The translations under genes were made by a program, and so were the position numbers. Positions 24,196 through 33,720 of a stretch of DNA of 64,000 bases are shown here, in pieces. The notes below the pieces were generated by a model. That model searched no databases. It was not told the origin of the DNA and saw only the letters and a program-made list of their open reading frames with translations. The stretch comes from an uncultured Veillonella sp. GTDB taxonomy: Bacteria; Bacillota; Negativicutes; Veillonellales; Veillonellaceae. The stretch spans positions 1-64,000 of the forward strand of contig NZ_URAR01000005.1 in NCBI RefSeq assembly GCF_900545795.1. Reading direction: 5' to 3'. Within the stretch, counting starts at the first letter, position 1, and each line of letters begins with the position of its first letter.

Positions 24196-25704
24196 TTAAA
24201 AACGTCGATGAGCTCTCACTGGCTCCCAAATTTTATAAGATTTTTTACGACGTTTTACAAAATACCCTTGCCAAAAATCTGGATGGAGTAAAACGAGTAA
24301 AGTAAATAGCTCTAAACGGCCTAATAACATATCAATGAGGCAAACAACTTTCGCAAAAGGATGCAGAACAGCAAAAGAGCCAGAAGGTCCTAAGGTACCA
24401 AAGCCTAAGCCAACATTGCCTAGAATCCCCGCCACACATTGAATGGATTCCCCAAATGGAAGACCTGTTGCTGATATGCACACCGCACTAATGGCAAAAA
24501 TAGTTAAATATAGGAAGAAAAATTCTTGTGCTAACTGCACCCACTTATTTGGCATAGGTTTCTGATTAATAGTAATAGATTGAACTAAATCAGGATGAAT
24601 GGCCTTGCGCAAGTAAATTAAACTACTCTTAATTAAAATGATAATACGAATAATTTTAATACCACCAGTCGTAGATCCACTACAGCCACCAAAGAAGGTA
24701 GCCGTAAAGAGCACCATTTGACCTAAAGGCGGCCATTGGTCATAATTCCCTAGAGACAAACCTGAGCCAGTCTGCATAGACACGAGCATGAATGAACCTG
24801 CATTGAGGGATTCCCATACAGTTAAATCACTTTGTAAACACAATGATAAAACCACCAGACAAGCCCCTATGGCTAGAATAAAAATATACATGCGATACTC
24901 AAAATCTTGCCACACGGATTGTATACCTTGCTGAAATACATTGTAATACACCGTGAAATTACCGCCGGCTAAAATCATAAAGGTCACTAAAATAAAGCGA
25001 ATATAGCCATTATTAGCATAAATATCTGCTATCCCTGTATTCGGTGTATAGCCTCCGGTGGCAATGATGGAAAATGTCATATTTACAGCATCAAATAATG
25101 ACATGCCTGCTAATAATAAAGCAATAAAGCATACAGCAGAAAATAACAAATAAATTTTCCATAATTTTAAAGCCACTGATCGTATGCGTGGCATAACTAC
25201 ACCAGGGCGTGGCACAGATGCTTCGGCATTAAATAGATGCGCTGAATCAGCACCAAGATTTTTTAAGAATGCCAATACTAATACGATAATCCCCATACCG
25301 CCAAGCCAGTTAGTAAGACTTCGCCACAAGACAAAAGATTGTGGAATCGTATCAATATCAGGTATTACACTGGCTCCTGTAGCCGTAATGCCGGAAACAG
25401 ACTCAAATAAGGCATCTATAAAATTAGGCAATATGCCACCGAAGTAAAATGGTAAGGCCGCAAAGATAGATACAAATATCCAGGTGGATCCTACAGTTAA
25501 AAAACCATCGCGTAAACTGTAGCTAGTACTATTTTCACCAAAATAAAATAAAAGGCCCCCTGCTGCTGCGGCTATGATTGTACTAAATAGAAAAGAGAAA
25601 AATACTTCTTCAAAAATAACACCATATATAAAAGGCAGTAACATGGTTAAGGATACAACTAACATAAGTTGTCCTACAAGTCGCATAACAATTTGAATTC
25701 TCAT
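24196..25704 (-). CDS. trkH: Potassium uptake protein TrkH/KtrB family
   Basis: The 502-residue membrane protein has four pore-like repeats, seen as SGITATGASVI, FSIIATGGYTPNTG, MQTGSGLSLG and GILGNVGLGFGTLGPSG, plus CSGSTTGGIKIIR typical of TrkH. It forms the K+-conducting subunit and works with the TrkA protein encoded immediately upstream (10-base gap). Together they import potassium driven by membrane potential or ion coupling, gated by nucleotide binding to TrkA. Confidence 0.95.
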   Translation of the reverse strand: MRIQIVMRLVGQLMLVVSLTMLLPFIYGVIFEEVFFSFLFSTIIAAAAGGLLFYFGENSTSYSLRDGFLTVGSTWIFVSIFAALPFYFGGILPNFIDALFESVSGITATGASVIPDIDTIPQSFVLWRSLTNWLGGMGIIVLVLAFLKNLGADSAHLFNAEASVPRPGVVMPRIRSVALKLWKIYLLFSAVCFIALLLAGMSLFDAVNMTFSIIATGGYTPNTGIADIYANNGYIRFILVTFMILAGGNFTVYYNVFQQGIQSVWQDFEYRMYIFILAIGACLVVLSLCLQSDLTVWESLNAGSFMLVSMQTGSGLSLGNYDQWPPLGQMVLFTATFFGGCSGSTTGGIKIIRIIILIKSSLIYLRKAIHPDLVQSITINQKPMPNKWVQLAQEFFFLYLTIFAISAVCISATGLPFGESIQCVAGILGNVGLGFGTLGPSGSFAVLHPFAKVVCLIDMLLGRLELFTLLVLLHPDFWQGYFVKRRKKSYKIWEPVRAHRRF

Positions 25705-25714
25705 GTTTCACCTC

Positions 25715-27067
25715 TTATCTCGGTGGCTGCAAATACGTAAGCAGTTTGTTGACATGATTAGGTAAAGTAAAGAAGACGATATGATCATCTGCTTCCAAGA
25801 TAGTATTACCAGTTGGTACTATAGTACTACCATTGCGAACGATGGCACCTACTAAAGCTTTACCAGGTAATCGCAAGTCTTTTAAGGCACAGTTGGCAAT
25901 CGGCGATAATTCAGTGAGTTTCACTTCCACCGCTTCAGCTTTAGAACCCTCAAAGGTGGAAATACTCACTACATCTTCCCCTTTGCGTACCATTCTAAGG
26001 ATTTCACCCGAAGTTAACAGCCGTGGAGAGAATACAATGTCAATACCTACTTGCTCCATCAACACGATATACTCTGGTCGTCCTACTCGTACAATGGTTT
26101 TAGGAACGCCTAAATGCTTAGCCAATAAAGCGACCAGTAAGTTCAGCTTATCATCATCGGTTAAGCAAATAATGGCATCACTATCAGCGATTTCTTCCGC
26201 CTCTAAGAGCTCCATATTCGTGCCATCACCATTGATAACCATAGTGTCATTTACTAAAGTAGCTAAATATTCACAGCGCTTCAAGTCTTTTTCAATCACT
26301 TTTACGATGAAACCAGCTCGCTCTAAAAGAACTGCTAGATTACACCCAATTAGACCAGCACCGACTAGTACTACACGCTTAGTTTGCAGACCTAAGTTTT
26401 CTTCGTGAAATTCTTCAGCAATCTGCGCCATACTCTCTTTAGCACCTAAAATAAATACTTTATCATATGGAAGCAGTCGACTTTCCCCATGAGGAATAAT
26501 CATTTCACCATTACGTAAAATCCCTACGACTAAAACAGAAGCAGGAAAACGAATATCGCGCAAACGCTTATTGGCATATTCTATATCTTCTGACATTTTA
26601 AATTCCATGAGACGCACTGCCCCGCTAGCAAAATCCTCTACATCGAGGGCTGCCGGCGTTTGCAGTACTTGTACTAATTCTTGTGCCGTTACGAGTTCAG
26701 GATTGATGAATAAATCAACACCTAATTGTTCCTGTAATACTTTATTGTCATCTTGTAAGTATTCATTGTCTCGAACACGGGCAATCGTCCTAGGTATGCC
26801 ACCTATCTTAGCAACGGAGCAGGCTAGCATATTGACTTCATCAGAGTCGGTCACTGCAATTAGCATGCCTACATCGTCCATGCCAATTTCTCTTAATAGT
26901 TTTAAACTACTCCCATTGCCTTGCACTAAACTTACGTCTAAACTATTCTCCATTTTTCGAATCCGCTCAGCGGATTTTTCAATTATATATACATCATGTT
27001 CGTCCTGAACAAGTCGTTGCGCTACTGAATAGCCTACTTTGCCAGCACCAACAACAATAATCTTCAT
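25715..27067 (-). CDS. trkA: Trk system potassium uptake regulatory protein TrkA
   Basis: The 450-residue protein is a tandem of two RCK units. The first starts MKIIVVGAGKVGYSVAQRL (Rossmann, NAD-binding) and the second near residue 225 with RVVLVGAGLIGCNLAVLLE; each is followed by a TrkA-C domain (VLVVGILRNGEMIIPHG and ALVGAIVRNGSTIVPTG). The cytoplasmic ring gates TrkH. ATG 27067 is chosen for its GGAGTG site and because the conserved fold begins there; a GTG four codons earlier overlaps the site. Confidence 0.95.
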   Translation of the reverse strand: MKIIVVGAGKVGYSVAQRLVQDEHDVYIIEKSAERIRKMENSLDVSLVQGNGSSLKLLREIGMDDVGMLIAVTDSDEVNMLACSVAKIGGIPRTIARVRDNEYLQDDNKVLQEQLGVDLFINPELVTAQELVQVLQTPAALDVEDFASGAVRLMEFKMSEDIEYANKRLRDIRFPASVLVVGILRNGEMIIPHGESRLLPYDKVFILGAKESMAQIAEEFHEENLGLQTKRVVLVGAGLIGCNLAVLLERAGFIVKVIEKDLKRCEYLATLVNDTMVINGDGTNMELLEAEEIADSDAIICLTDDDKLNLLVALLAKHLGVPKTIVRVGRPEYIVLMEQVGIDIVFSPRLLTSGEILRMVRKGEDVVSISTFEGSKAEAVEVKLTELSPIANCALKDLRLPGKALVGAIVRNGSTIVPTGNTILEADDHIVFFTLPNHVNKLLTYLQPPR

Positions 27068-27116
27068 GATAGAATTCACACTCCAAAAATCAAGCTATAC
27101 TACAACTTCTCTGCAA

Positions 27117-28010
27117 TTACTTTGATTCTTCTTGCGGAGCACTGTCCTTTCCTTTTTCTGTCAAAAGAGTCCATCCATCTTCTTGGACTACTTTGCCTTC
27201 CTTCATTAAATGACCTACAGCGCGTTTAAACGCAGCTTTACTAAAACCAAATTTATCTTTGATAATTTCAGACGCTGTTTTATCGCTATATGGCATGCGA
27301 CCATTGCGCTGTAATAAGTAATTCATCAATACATCGCCATCCTCTGTGATAGCCGTCTCTTTAACGGGACGCATAGATACATTAATACGACCATCATCCC
27401 GCTTATAGGTAACACGTGCTTTCACTATGCTCCCCACTTTAAGAGACTCAGTCATTTCACTGCGATGTAAAAATGCAATCCATCGTTCTGGCGTAATAAA
27501 AAAGGCTCCGTCAGCAGTCATATTATAAATAGCGCCACGTACCATTTGTCCTACTTTAGCCTCGGTTGCTGGCTTAGCAGCTCGGCGCATAGCGTCGTCA
27601 ACATCCATAGATACCGCTAAACGACCTGATTTATCAGAATATAAGCGCACCCACACCTTTTCACCCAATTGAGGGCGACCACGCATCTCTGCTAAAGGCA
27701 TAAAGATACCACGCTCTGTACCCACTTCAACGAAGCAACCAAATTTAGTCGTATTCACTACTTCTACATAGCCAATCTGACCTTCTTTGATAGCTGGTAA
27801 TCGCATACTAGCCGTAAGTCGCCCTTTAGGATCTTTATATAAGAATACATACACTTCATCGCCAATTTTCACTGGCTCTGTTTGTTGTTCTTTGTGAAGC
27901 AAAATATCATCGTTAGTATTGCCCGTTCCACCGTCTAAAAATGACCCTTGATCACTTTGACGCAGTACTTTTAAGGTGGCTAGCGTATTTTCTAATAGTT
28001 CTGTTGCCAT
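27117..28010 (-). CDS. cvfB: S1 RNA-binding protein, CvfB/YitL family
   Basis: The 297-residue protein has three S1-like OB folds, visible as IGDEVYVFLYKDPKGRLTASMR, IGYVEVVNTTKFGCFVEVGTERGIFMPLAE and VRGAIYNMTADGAFFITPERWIAFLHRSE, followed by a C-terminal winged-helix part. CvfB in Staphylococcus affects virulence gene expression through RNA binding. Here it follows rsfS by one base, so it is part of the nadD-yqeK-LCP-rsfS operon. Confidence 0.9.
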   Translation of the reverse strand: MATELLENTLATLKVLRQSDQGSFLDGGTGNTNDDILLHKEQQTEPVKIGDEVYVFLYKDPKGRLTASMRLPAIKEGQIGYVEVVNTTKFGCFVEVGTERGIFMPLAEMRGRPQLGEKVWVRLYSDKSGRLAVSMDVDDAMRRAAKPATEAKVGQMVRGAIYNMTADGAFFITPERWIAFLHRSEMTESLKVGSIVKARVTYKRDDGRINVSMRPVKETAITEDGDVLMNYLLQRNGRMPYSDKTASEIIKDKFGFSKAAFKRAVGHLMKEGKVVQEDGWTLLTEKGKDSAPQEESK

Positions 28011-28011
28011 A

Positions 28012-28374
28012 TTATTTCCCTACAAATTCTACACGCGGTGCATCATTCCACAATTGTTCTAAACCGTAGAATTGACGTGTTTCATTACCACCAAAGACAT
28101 GGCAAATAATATCACCAAAATCTAATAGAATCCATTCCCCTTCATTGTAACCTTCACGATGAAGCATAGGTACTCCTAGTTCAGCGCCTTTGTCTTCAAT
28201 TTCATCAGCAATACTTTGAGCTTGTTTTTTATTGGTGGCACTGATTAAAACAAAATAATCAGCAATGGAAGATAATGCTTCTAAATCTAGAATAGCAATA
28301 TCCGTACCTTTTTTGTCATAACCAGCTTGCCCTAAAGTAAGTGTTAATTCTTTAATATCTAATTTCTCTTTCAT
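28012..28374 (-). CDS. rsfS: Ribosome silencing factor RsfS
   Basis: The 120-residue protein matches RsfS/Iojap: DIAILDLEALSSIADYFVLISATNKKQAQSIADEI, then EGYNEGEWILLDFGDIICHVF and FYGLEQLWNDAP. It binds ribosomal protein uL14 and blocks subunit joining in nutrient limitation. Its place between the LCP gene and cvfB, downstream of nadD and yqeK, is the usual Firmicutes arrangement. Confidence 0.96.
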   Translation of the reverse strand: MKEKLDIKELTLTLGQAGYDKKGTDIAILDLEALSSIADYFVLISATNKKQAQSIADEIEDKGAELGVPMLHREGYNEGEWILLDFGDIICHVFGGNETRQFYGLEQLWNDAPRVEFVGK

Positions 28375-28457
28375 TACAACTCCTCATTCTTACCTTAATT
28401 ATAAAAATTTACAAATAATAAATGGATCCATTTATAAACACATATGGGTATTTAAAT

Positions 28458-29489
28458 TTAACCCTCTTTTGCAGGTTCAGGTTCATCGCCTGGTGTCACA
28501 GTGCCATCACTCGGAATAGAACCCAAAGTAATGCCAACTAATTGCTGTGCCTCAGTAGGATCATAATTCCAATAAATTTGGCCCCCAATGTCTTCTTTCG
28601 TACCAGGTAAAATATAATAATGAATTTGGCTGCTATTCAAACCACCTAAATCCATGACGAGACGAACTGCATCGGACGTAGATATATTGCTTTCAAAAGA
28701 GCTCCACAATCGCCAAGTATTCCACATCTTAGTGACCGTAAAGGCATTTTCCTGTGAACTTAATAATTCTTTAATAAATCGTTCCTGTCTTTGTGTACGG
28801 CTAAAGGCATTTGTATCTTCATCCACAAAACGTACATATTGAAGTGCTTTATGAGCATCTAAATTTTGATAGCCACGAGCTAAATTAACATCAGCCTTAT
28901 CAATAGTTGTATCCATATGCACCATATTGCGTTCCACGTACATATCTGGCGCTCCTAGGACATCTACCGACTTTTTAAATGCTGCTTCATCCACTACAAC
29001 ATAGTAAGGGATAATAATATGGAATAAATCCTCTACTACAGCCTTAGTTAATTCAATGCCACCAGAGGTGTAAATAGTATTTAACATGGATACGGATTTT
29101 TTATCACGACTATCAATTTTAGTATTCGAAGGGATGCCAATAACATCCACTATTTTTTGTGTCTTATTAACAGATACTAAAAAAGTCGCATCTCCTTGTG
29201 CTGGATTATTACTATCTTTACCTATAAGTAAAATATAAATAGGTTTATCCAAAGATTTTTGCTCTAAAGGAACAGTAGGCCCTTTAGGCTTATTGGGCTC
29301 TTCCGCAATTGGATCTGCCACAACTTGGTCTGTTGGCCTCGTTATATATTCATAGCCTTTCATAACGCCAAATACTAATCCACAAAGTAATAAGAGGAAA
29401 ATAACAACGGCTAATATGACACGTCCCCAAAGAATTTTCCCTTTTTTCTGGCGTCTTTGCTTTGATTTTGCTTGTGTATGTTCTTCCAT
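28458..29489 (-). CDS. LytR-CpsA-Psr (LCP) family cell-wall glycopolymer ligase
   Basis: The 343-residue protein has a basic cytoplasmic N-terminus, one membrane span (VILAVVIFLLLLCGLVFGVM) and an extracytoplasmic LCP domain: ILLIGKDS, SIP-like IPSNTKI, the arginine-rich FSRTQRQERFIKELL and YVRFVDEDTNAFSR. LCP proteins transfer polyprenyl-linked polymers to the cell wall. The tail after residue 320 is acidic and proline-rich. It lies 12 bases after yqeK in the same operon. Confidence 0.9.
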   Translation of the reverse strand: MEEHTQAKSKQRRQKKGKILWGRVILAVVIFLLLLCGLVFGVMKGYEYITRPTDQVVADPIAEEPNKPKGPTVPLEQKSLDKPIYILLIGKDSNNPAQGDATFLVSVNKTQKIVDVIGIPSNTKIDSRDKKSVSMLNTIYTSGGIELTKAVVEDLFHIIIPYYVVVDEAAFKKSVDVLGAPDMYVERNMVHMDTTIDKADVNLARGYQNLDAHKALQYVRFVDEDTNAFSRTQRQERFIKELLSSQENAFTVTKMWNTWRLWSSFESNISTSDAVRLVMDLGGLNSSQIHYYILPGTKEDIGGQIYWNYDPTEAQQLVGITLGSIPSDGTVTPGDEPEPAKEG

Positions 29490-29501
29490 AATATAACCTA
29501 C

Positions 29502-30071
29502 CTAGCCCTTACGTATTTGACGAAGTATATCATTGCGTCCCAAGAGTGTTTTAAAGTAAATTGGCACGCCTTGATTAATTAAATGAACTATGGTGGTATC
29601 ATAACTTGCTAGCACCGCTTTATTTAGGTCCTCATATGCTAATTGACGCAAAGTTTCTACCTCTGGAAAATTGCGAGTTTCTTCAATATAATCAGCTAAA
29701 AATACGATTTTATCTAATAACTTCATCCCTACACGACCTGTTGTATGATATCGTATAGCATCGAGTATACTCACATCTTCTACACCATATACATTATGGC
29801 TTAAAATGGCTCCCACTAAGCCATGAAGTAAGGCTCCATTATTGAACATCTCAAGGTCCACATTAATATTTGCTTCTCTTACGATATGTTGCATGTCTAC
29901 CAGATGCATTTCTTTACCACAATCGTGTAATAAACCTGCTAAATACGCCTTCGTAGGATTGGCATTATACACTGTAGCTAATGACTGAGCTGATTTGGCA
30001 ACTCCTAAAGTATGAGCAAAGCGCTTAGGAGTTAAACGACTTTCTAATTGATCGATTAATTGTTCATACAT
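29502..30071 (-). CDS. yqeK: Ap4A hydrolase YqeK (HD domain)
   Basis: The 189-residue HD-domain protein has KRFAHTLGVAKSA, GLLHDCGKEM with the HD pair, LLHGLVGAILSHN and IRYHTTGRVGM followed by KIVFLADYIEETR. This pattern is the YqeK family, which hydrolyses diadenosine tetraphosphate symmetrically to two ADP in a metal-dependent way. It follows nadD by 16 bases, the common partner. Confidence 0.94.
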   Translation of the reverse strand: MYEQLIDQLESRLTPKRFAHTLGVAKSAQSLATVYNANPTKAYLAGLLHDCGKEMHLVDMQHIVREANINVDLEMFNNGALLHGLVGAILSHNVYGVEDVSILDAIRYHTTGRVGMKLLDKIVFLADYIEETRNFPEVETLRQLAYEDLNKAVLASYDTTIVHLINQGVPIYFKTLLGRNDILRQIRKG

Positions 30072-30087
30072 GACAGTTCAAACTTCC

Positions 30088-30699
30088 TTACTTCTTATAA
30101 ATATTGTGTTCTTTAATATATTTAACCACCGCTTGCGGTACCATATATCTAACAGATCGATTGGCTCTAAGACGCGCCCGTAAATCTGTAGCCGATAAAT
30201 TCATAGCTGGTACCTGTAATCGATGAATTCGTTTCTTACCTAAATCTCCAAAATATTCAATAATGGCGTCTATTGCCTCTGATCCATCAGGGCGAATAGC
30301 ACCAATAAAATGACATAATGGCAATAATTCTCTTATATATTTCCAGTTTGGCAAATCCTGAATCGTATCAGTACCTGCTATAAAATAATATTCTTTATCT
30401 TCACCATAAATCGTGTGAAAATGTTTTACTGTATCAATTGTATAGGATGGGCCATCCCGTCTAAATTCCACATCGGAAATAGTAAATCGTGGATTATCAC
30501 TTACCGCTGCAGCTGTCATTTCATAGCGATATTTTGCTTCAATAACATCACTGTGCTTATGAGGCGGATGATAGGCTGGAACGAAAATAACTCGCTCTAA
30601 TTGGTAAGCCTCCAAAGCTAATTCAGCAATCATTAAATGGCCTATATGTATAGGATTAAAGGTACCACCAAAAATTCCTAAGCGTCCTGATTCTGTCAT
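30088..30699 (-). CDS. nadD: Nicotinate-nucleotide adenylyltransferase NadD
   Basis: The 203-residue enzyme has the nucleotidyltransferase motif GIFGGTFNPIHIGHL and the C-terminal MNLSATDLRARLRANRSVRYMVPQAVVKYI (SxTxxR motif). It joins ATP to nicotinate mononucleotide in NAD synthesis. Its ATG overlaps the stop of the 51-residue gene upstream (ATGA), so translation is coupled. Confidence 0.96.
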   Translation of the reverse strand: MTESGRLGIFGGTFNPIHIGHLMIAELALEAYQLERVIFVPAYHPPHKHSDVIEAKYRYEMTAAAVSDNPRFTISDVEFRRDGPSYTIDTVKHFHTIYGEDKEYYFIAGTDTIQDLPNWKYIRELLPLCHFIGAIRPDGSEAIDAIIEYFGDLGKKRIHRLQVPAMNLSATDLRARLRANRSVRYMVPQAVVKYIKEHNIYKK

Positions 30700-30851
30700 A
30701 TACTCACCATCAACCTAACTCCTGCCATAATAACTAAGGAAAGTAAAATCCATAACAATAAAGCCAGCCCAAAGGAACGCCATTCATAACGTCCCTTTGG
30801 AGATTTCATATACTGAATATAGAGCTTAGCATATGTAAGCCATTTCATCAT
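30696..30851 (-). CDS. 51-residue small membrane protein between proA and nadD
   Basis: This frame opens with an ATG overlapping the proA stop (ATGA) and closes with a TGA overlapping the nadD start (ATGA), filling the whole interval. The product has a basic amphipathic N-terminal half (MMKWLTYAKLYIQYMKSPKG, then RYEWRSF) and one membrane span (GLALLLWILLSLVIMAGVRL). An alternative start one codon later is possible. Full coupling on both sides and a coherent membrane topology argue it is translated. I recognise no family; an operon-internal role is not evident. Confidence 0.7.
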   Translation of the reverse strand: MMKWLTYAKLYIQYMKSPKGRYEWRSFGLALLLWILLSLVIMAGVRLMVSI

Positions 30852-32107
30852 TTCCGAACTTGACCTTCCCCATATACTAAATATTTGTAAGAGGTTAAGG
30901 CCGGTAAGCCCATAGGACCACGAGCATGCAGTTTTTGTGTACTAATGCCAATCTCAGCGCCAAAACCAAATTCAAAACCATCGGTAAATCGTGTAGATGC
31001 ATTACGATACACCGTTGAAGCATCAACACCTTGCATAAAAGTATTCGCTGCAACCTCATCTTCTGTAATAATAGCTTCTGAGTGCTTAGTTCCATATGTA
31101 TTAATATGCTCAATAGCAGCTTCAATAGATGGAACTACTTTAACATTCATAACATAGTCATTATATTCTGTACTCCATGCACTGTCAGAAGCTTCTTCTA
31201 AGCCCTCGATAATTGAACGACTTTGAGCATCACCCATAAGGCTCACATGATGCTCTTTTAAAGCAGCTACAATTTGGGGTAAATATTGAGCTGCTACAGA
31301 TTCATGAATAAGCAAGGTCTCTGCCGCATTACATACGGAAGGACGTTGTACTTTAGCATTAATAATAATAGGAATAAGCTTTTTTTCATCGCAGTTTTTA
31401 TCCACATAAATATGAACTACACCACTGCCTGTTTCAATAACAGGAATGCGGCTTTCTTCTACAATGCGCTTAATAAGTCCAGCACCACCACGTGGAATTA
31501 CTACATCAATGTATTGACGCTGGCGCAATAAATCTGACACAGCTTGACGATCCAATATTTCAACTAATTGGACCGAATCAGTAGGAAGTCCTACTGATTC
31601 TACTGCTTGGCGAATTAATGCGACCAAACATTGATTTGAGTGAAAGGCCTCTTTACCACCACGCAAGATAACTGCGTTACCAGACTTTAAACAAAGGGCT
31701 GCCGCATCGACTGTCACATTAGGACGCGCTTCATAGAGCATAGCAATAACGCCGATTGGAACAGATACCTTTTTAATAAGTAATCCATTAGGTCGAGTTG
31801 TTTCGTCTAATACAATCCCTACAGGATCTTCTAATTCCACTACTTCTGCCACGCCCTTCGCCATTTGAAGTATGCGTTCTTTCGTTAGCTTTAAGCGATC
31901 TAGCATAATGCTTGGCAAATTATATTGGTCGGTTAATGCCATATCTTTTTCATTGGCAGCTAAAATTTCATCAATATTATCGGTTAATATGCGAGCAATG
32001 GCTTGTAAGGCTTCATTCTTTTTATCCTTAGACGCGCTTTGTAATACATAGGCTGCTTGTCTAGCTTTTTGCCCCATACCATGAAATACTTCTTCATATG
32101 TACTCAT
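30848..32107 (-). CDS. proA: Gamma-glutamyl phosphate reductase ProA
   Basis: The 419-residue aldehyde-dehydrogenase-like enzyme reduces gamma-glutamyl phosphate in proline synthesis. It shows PIGVIAMLYEARPNVTVDAAALCLKSGNAVILRGG, the catalytic cysteine in RPSVCNAAETLLIH, and the C-terminal FGFGAEIGISTQKLHARGPMGL. It lies 22 bases after proB. Confidence 0.97.
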   Translation of the reverse strand: MSTYEEVFHGMGQKARQAAYVLQSASKDKKNEALQAIARILTDNIDEILAANEKDMALTDQYNLPSIMLDRLKLTKERILQMAKGVAEVVELEDPVGIVLDETTRPNGLLIKKVSVPIGVIAMLYEARPNVTVDAAALCLKSGNAVILRGGKEAFHSNQCLVALIRQAVESVGLPTDSVQLVEILDRQAVSDLLRQRQYIDVVIPRGGAGLIKRIVEESRIPVIETGSGVVHIYVDKNCDEKKLIPIIINAKVQRPSVCNAAETLLIHESVAAQYLPQIVAALKEHHVSLMGDAQSRSIIEGLEEASDSAWSTEYNDYVMNVKVVPSIEAAIEHINTYGTKHSEAIITEDEVAANTFMQGVDASTVYRNASTRFTDGFEFGFGAEIGISTQKLHARGPMGLPALTSYKYLVYGEGQVRK

Positions 32108-32129
32108 AGGGTTTCCTCCTGTAGAAGGC

Positions 32130-33323
32130 TTATTTTAAAATAACTAAATTATCGCGATGAATCACTTCATAATGGGCCGTTGATATTTGTAAAATATCTG
32201 CAATATCAGTAGAGTTATGACCTTTAATTCGCTCTAAATCAGCAGAAGAATAATTGACAATACCACGAGCAATTTCTTTATTTTCAAAATAAATGCTAAT
32301 GGTTTCGCCTTCATCGAATTCACCACTTACTTCTTTAACGCCTACAGCTAATAGGCTTGAACCATTAGTTAAAATGGCTTTAGCACAACCCGCATCGACT
32401 GTTACATAGCCTTTTAGACGGGAGCCAAAAGCCATCCAACGCTTGCGCATATGAGGTACTGTATGAGTTGCTACAAATAGAGTGCCTCGTAACTCACCAC
32501 TCAATACGGAACGAATGGAATCGCTGTGTTCACCGCTGGCAATAATCATATTAACACCGGAATTAACAGCAATATGAGCCGCTTCAATTTTAGTATACAT
32601 GCCACCAGTACCACGACTTGAGCCAGCACCACCGGAAATATCATAAATATGCGGTGTAATTTCAGGCACTGTAGTAATTAATGTGGCCGTAGGATCAGTT
32701 TGAGGATTAGCTGTGTAAAGGCCTTCAATATCAGATAAAATTAAAAGAACATCGGCTTCTACAATACTTGCTACAGTGGCGGATAAAGTATCATTATCGC
32801 CAATTTTAACTTCGTCAATAGCAACTACGTCATTTTCATTAATAATAGGAATAACTCGTAAATCTAATAAAGAAAATAATGTGTTTCGTAGATTTACATA
32901 GCGAGAACGATTGGTACTATCTTCTTTGGTGAGCAAAATTTGCCCTACTGTGTGACCATATTCGCGGAACATTTTTTCATACATGTGAAGTAAAATTCCT
33001 TGTCCTACAGCAGCTGCTGCCTGTTTAGTGGCAATATCTTTTGGCTTTTCTTTTAAGCCTAAAGGAGCTAAGCCAGCACCTACAGCACCTGATGATACTA
33101 AAATCATTTCCTTGCCTTGATTCATTAAATCAGCCATCTGCTTAACGATTAATTCGATGCGATTTAAATTTAATCGCCCATTGGCATAGGTTAATGTACT
33201 AGTCCCTACTTTAACAACAATTCTCTTAGCATCTGCGATACGAGCGCGTAACTCTGTTTCGCTAAACACTTGCCCCTCTATAGTTATACTCTTATGATTC
33301 ATTACATCTTTTACTGTTTCCAT
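32130..33323 (-). CDS. proB: Glutamate 5-kinase ProB
   Basis: The 397-residue kinase has the amino-acid kinase start RIVVKVGTSTLT near residue 35, VSSGAVGAGLAPLGL, IINENDVVAIDEVKIGDNDTLSA and a C-terminal PUA domain from about residue 300 (GYVTVDAGCAKAILTNGSSLLAVGV). It catalyses the first, usually proline-inhibited, step of proline synthesis. ATG 33323 fits AAGGAGAGAGCTT. The N-terminal 30 residues before the kinase fold are longer than in E. coli ProB. Confidence 0.96.
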   Translation of the reverse strand: METVKDVMNHKSITIEGQVFSETELRARIADAKRIVVKVGTSTLTYANGRLNLNRIELIVKQMADLMNQGKEMILVSSGAVGAGLAPLGLKEKPKDIATKQAAAAVGQGILLHMYEKMFREYGHTVGQILLTKEDSTNRSRYVNLRNTLFSLLDLRVIPIINENDVVAIDEVKIGDNDTLSATVASIVEADVLLILSDIEGLYTANPQTDPTATLITTVPEITPHIYDISGGAGSSRGTGGMYTKIEAAHIAVNSGVNMIIASGEHSDSIRSVLSGELRGTLFVATHTVPHMRKRWMAFGSRLKGYVTVDAGCAKAILTNGSSLLAVGVKEVSGEFDEGETISIYFENKEIARGIVNYSSADLERIKGHNSTDIADILQISTAHYEVIHRDNLVILK

Positions 33324-33377
33324 AAGCTCTCTCCTTAAGGAATGTACTATAGCCACTCGCCAAATGATTGCTTCTCT

Positions 33378-33662
33378 TTATGGCAAAATAATCTTAGGCT
33401 CTTTTTTTGCCTTGTATAAAACTCCATTATGGCCAATAATTTGAACTAATTCAGCACCTAGCATAGATGCTAAGTCTTCAAAAGTTTCCGTAATATCTAC
33501 TGGTGAATTGTTAAGAACTTTTACCTTAATCAATTCGCGCGCTGTAATTGCTGCACGTGCACTGTCAATTACAGAGTTTTCTAAACCGCCCTTCCCAATC
33601 ATAACAACTGGTGCCATAGTGGCAGCTAAAGAACGTAAGTAACGTTTTTGTTTTCCTGTCAT
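33378..33662 (-). CDS. yhbY: YhbY family RNA-binding protein (CRM domain)
   Basis: The 94-residue protein is a single CRM domain: TGKQKRYLRSLAATMAPVVMIGKGGLENSVIDSARAAITARELIKVKVL with the GKGG loop. YhbY associates with pre-50S particles. ATG 33662 has GGGGAGATAAC upstream. The order obgE-yhbY-proB is common in this phylum and groups ribosome assembly factors. Confidence 0.95.
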   Translation of the reverse strand: MTGKQKRYLRSLAATMAPVVMIGKGGLENSVIDSARAAITARELIKVKVLNNSPVDITETFEDLASMLGAELVQIIGHNGVLYKAKKEPKIILP

Positions 33663-33720
33663 GTTATCTCCCCATCTAAGTGTATGGTGCAAAATATGAA
33701 CTACAATACTAGTGACTCTA

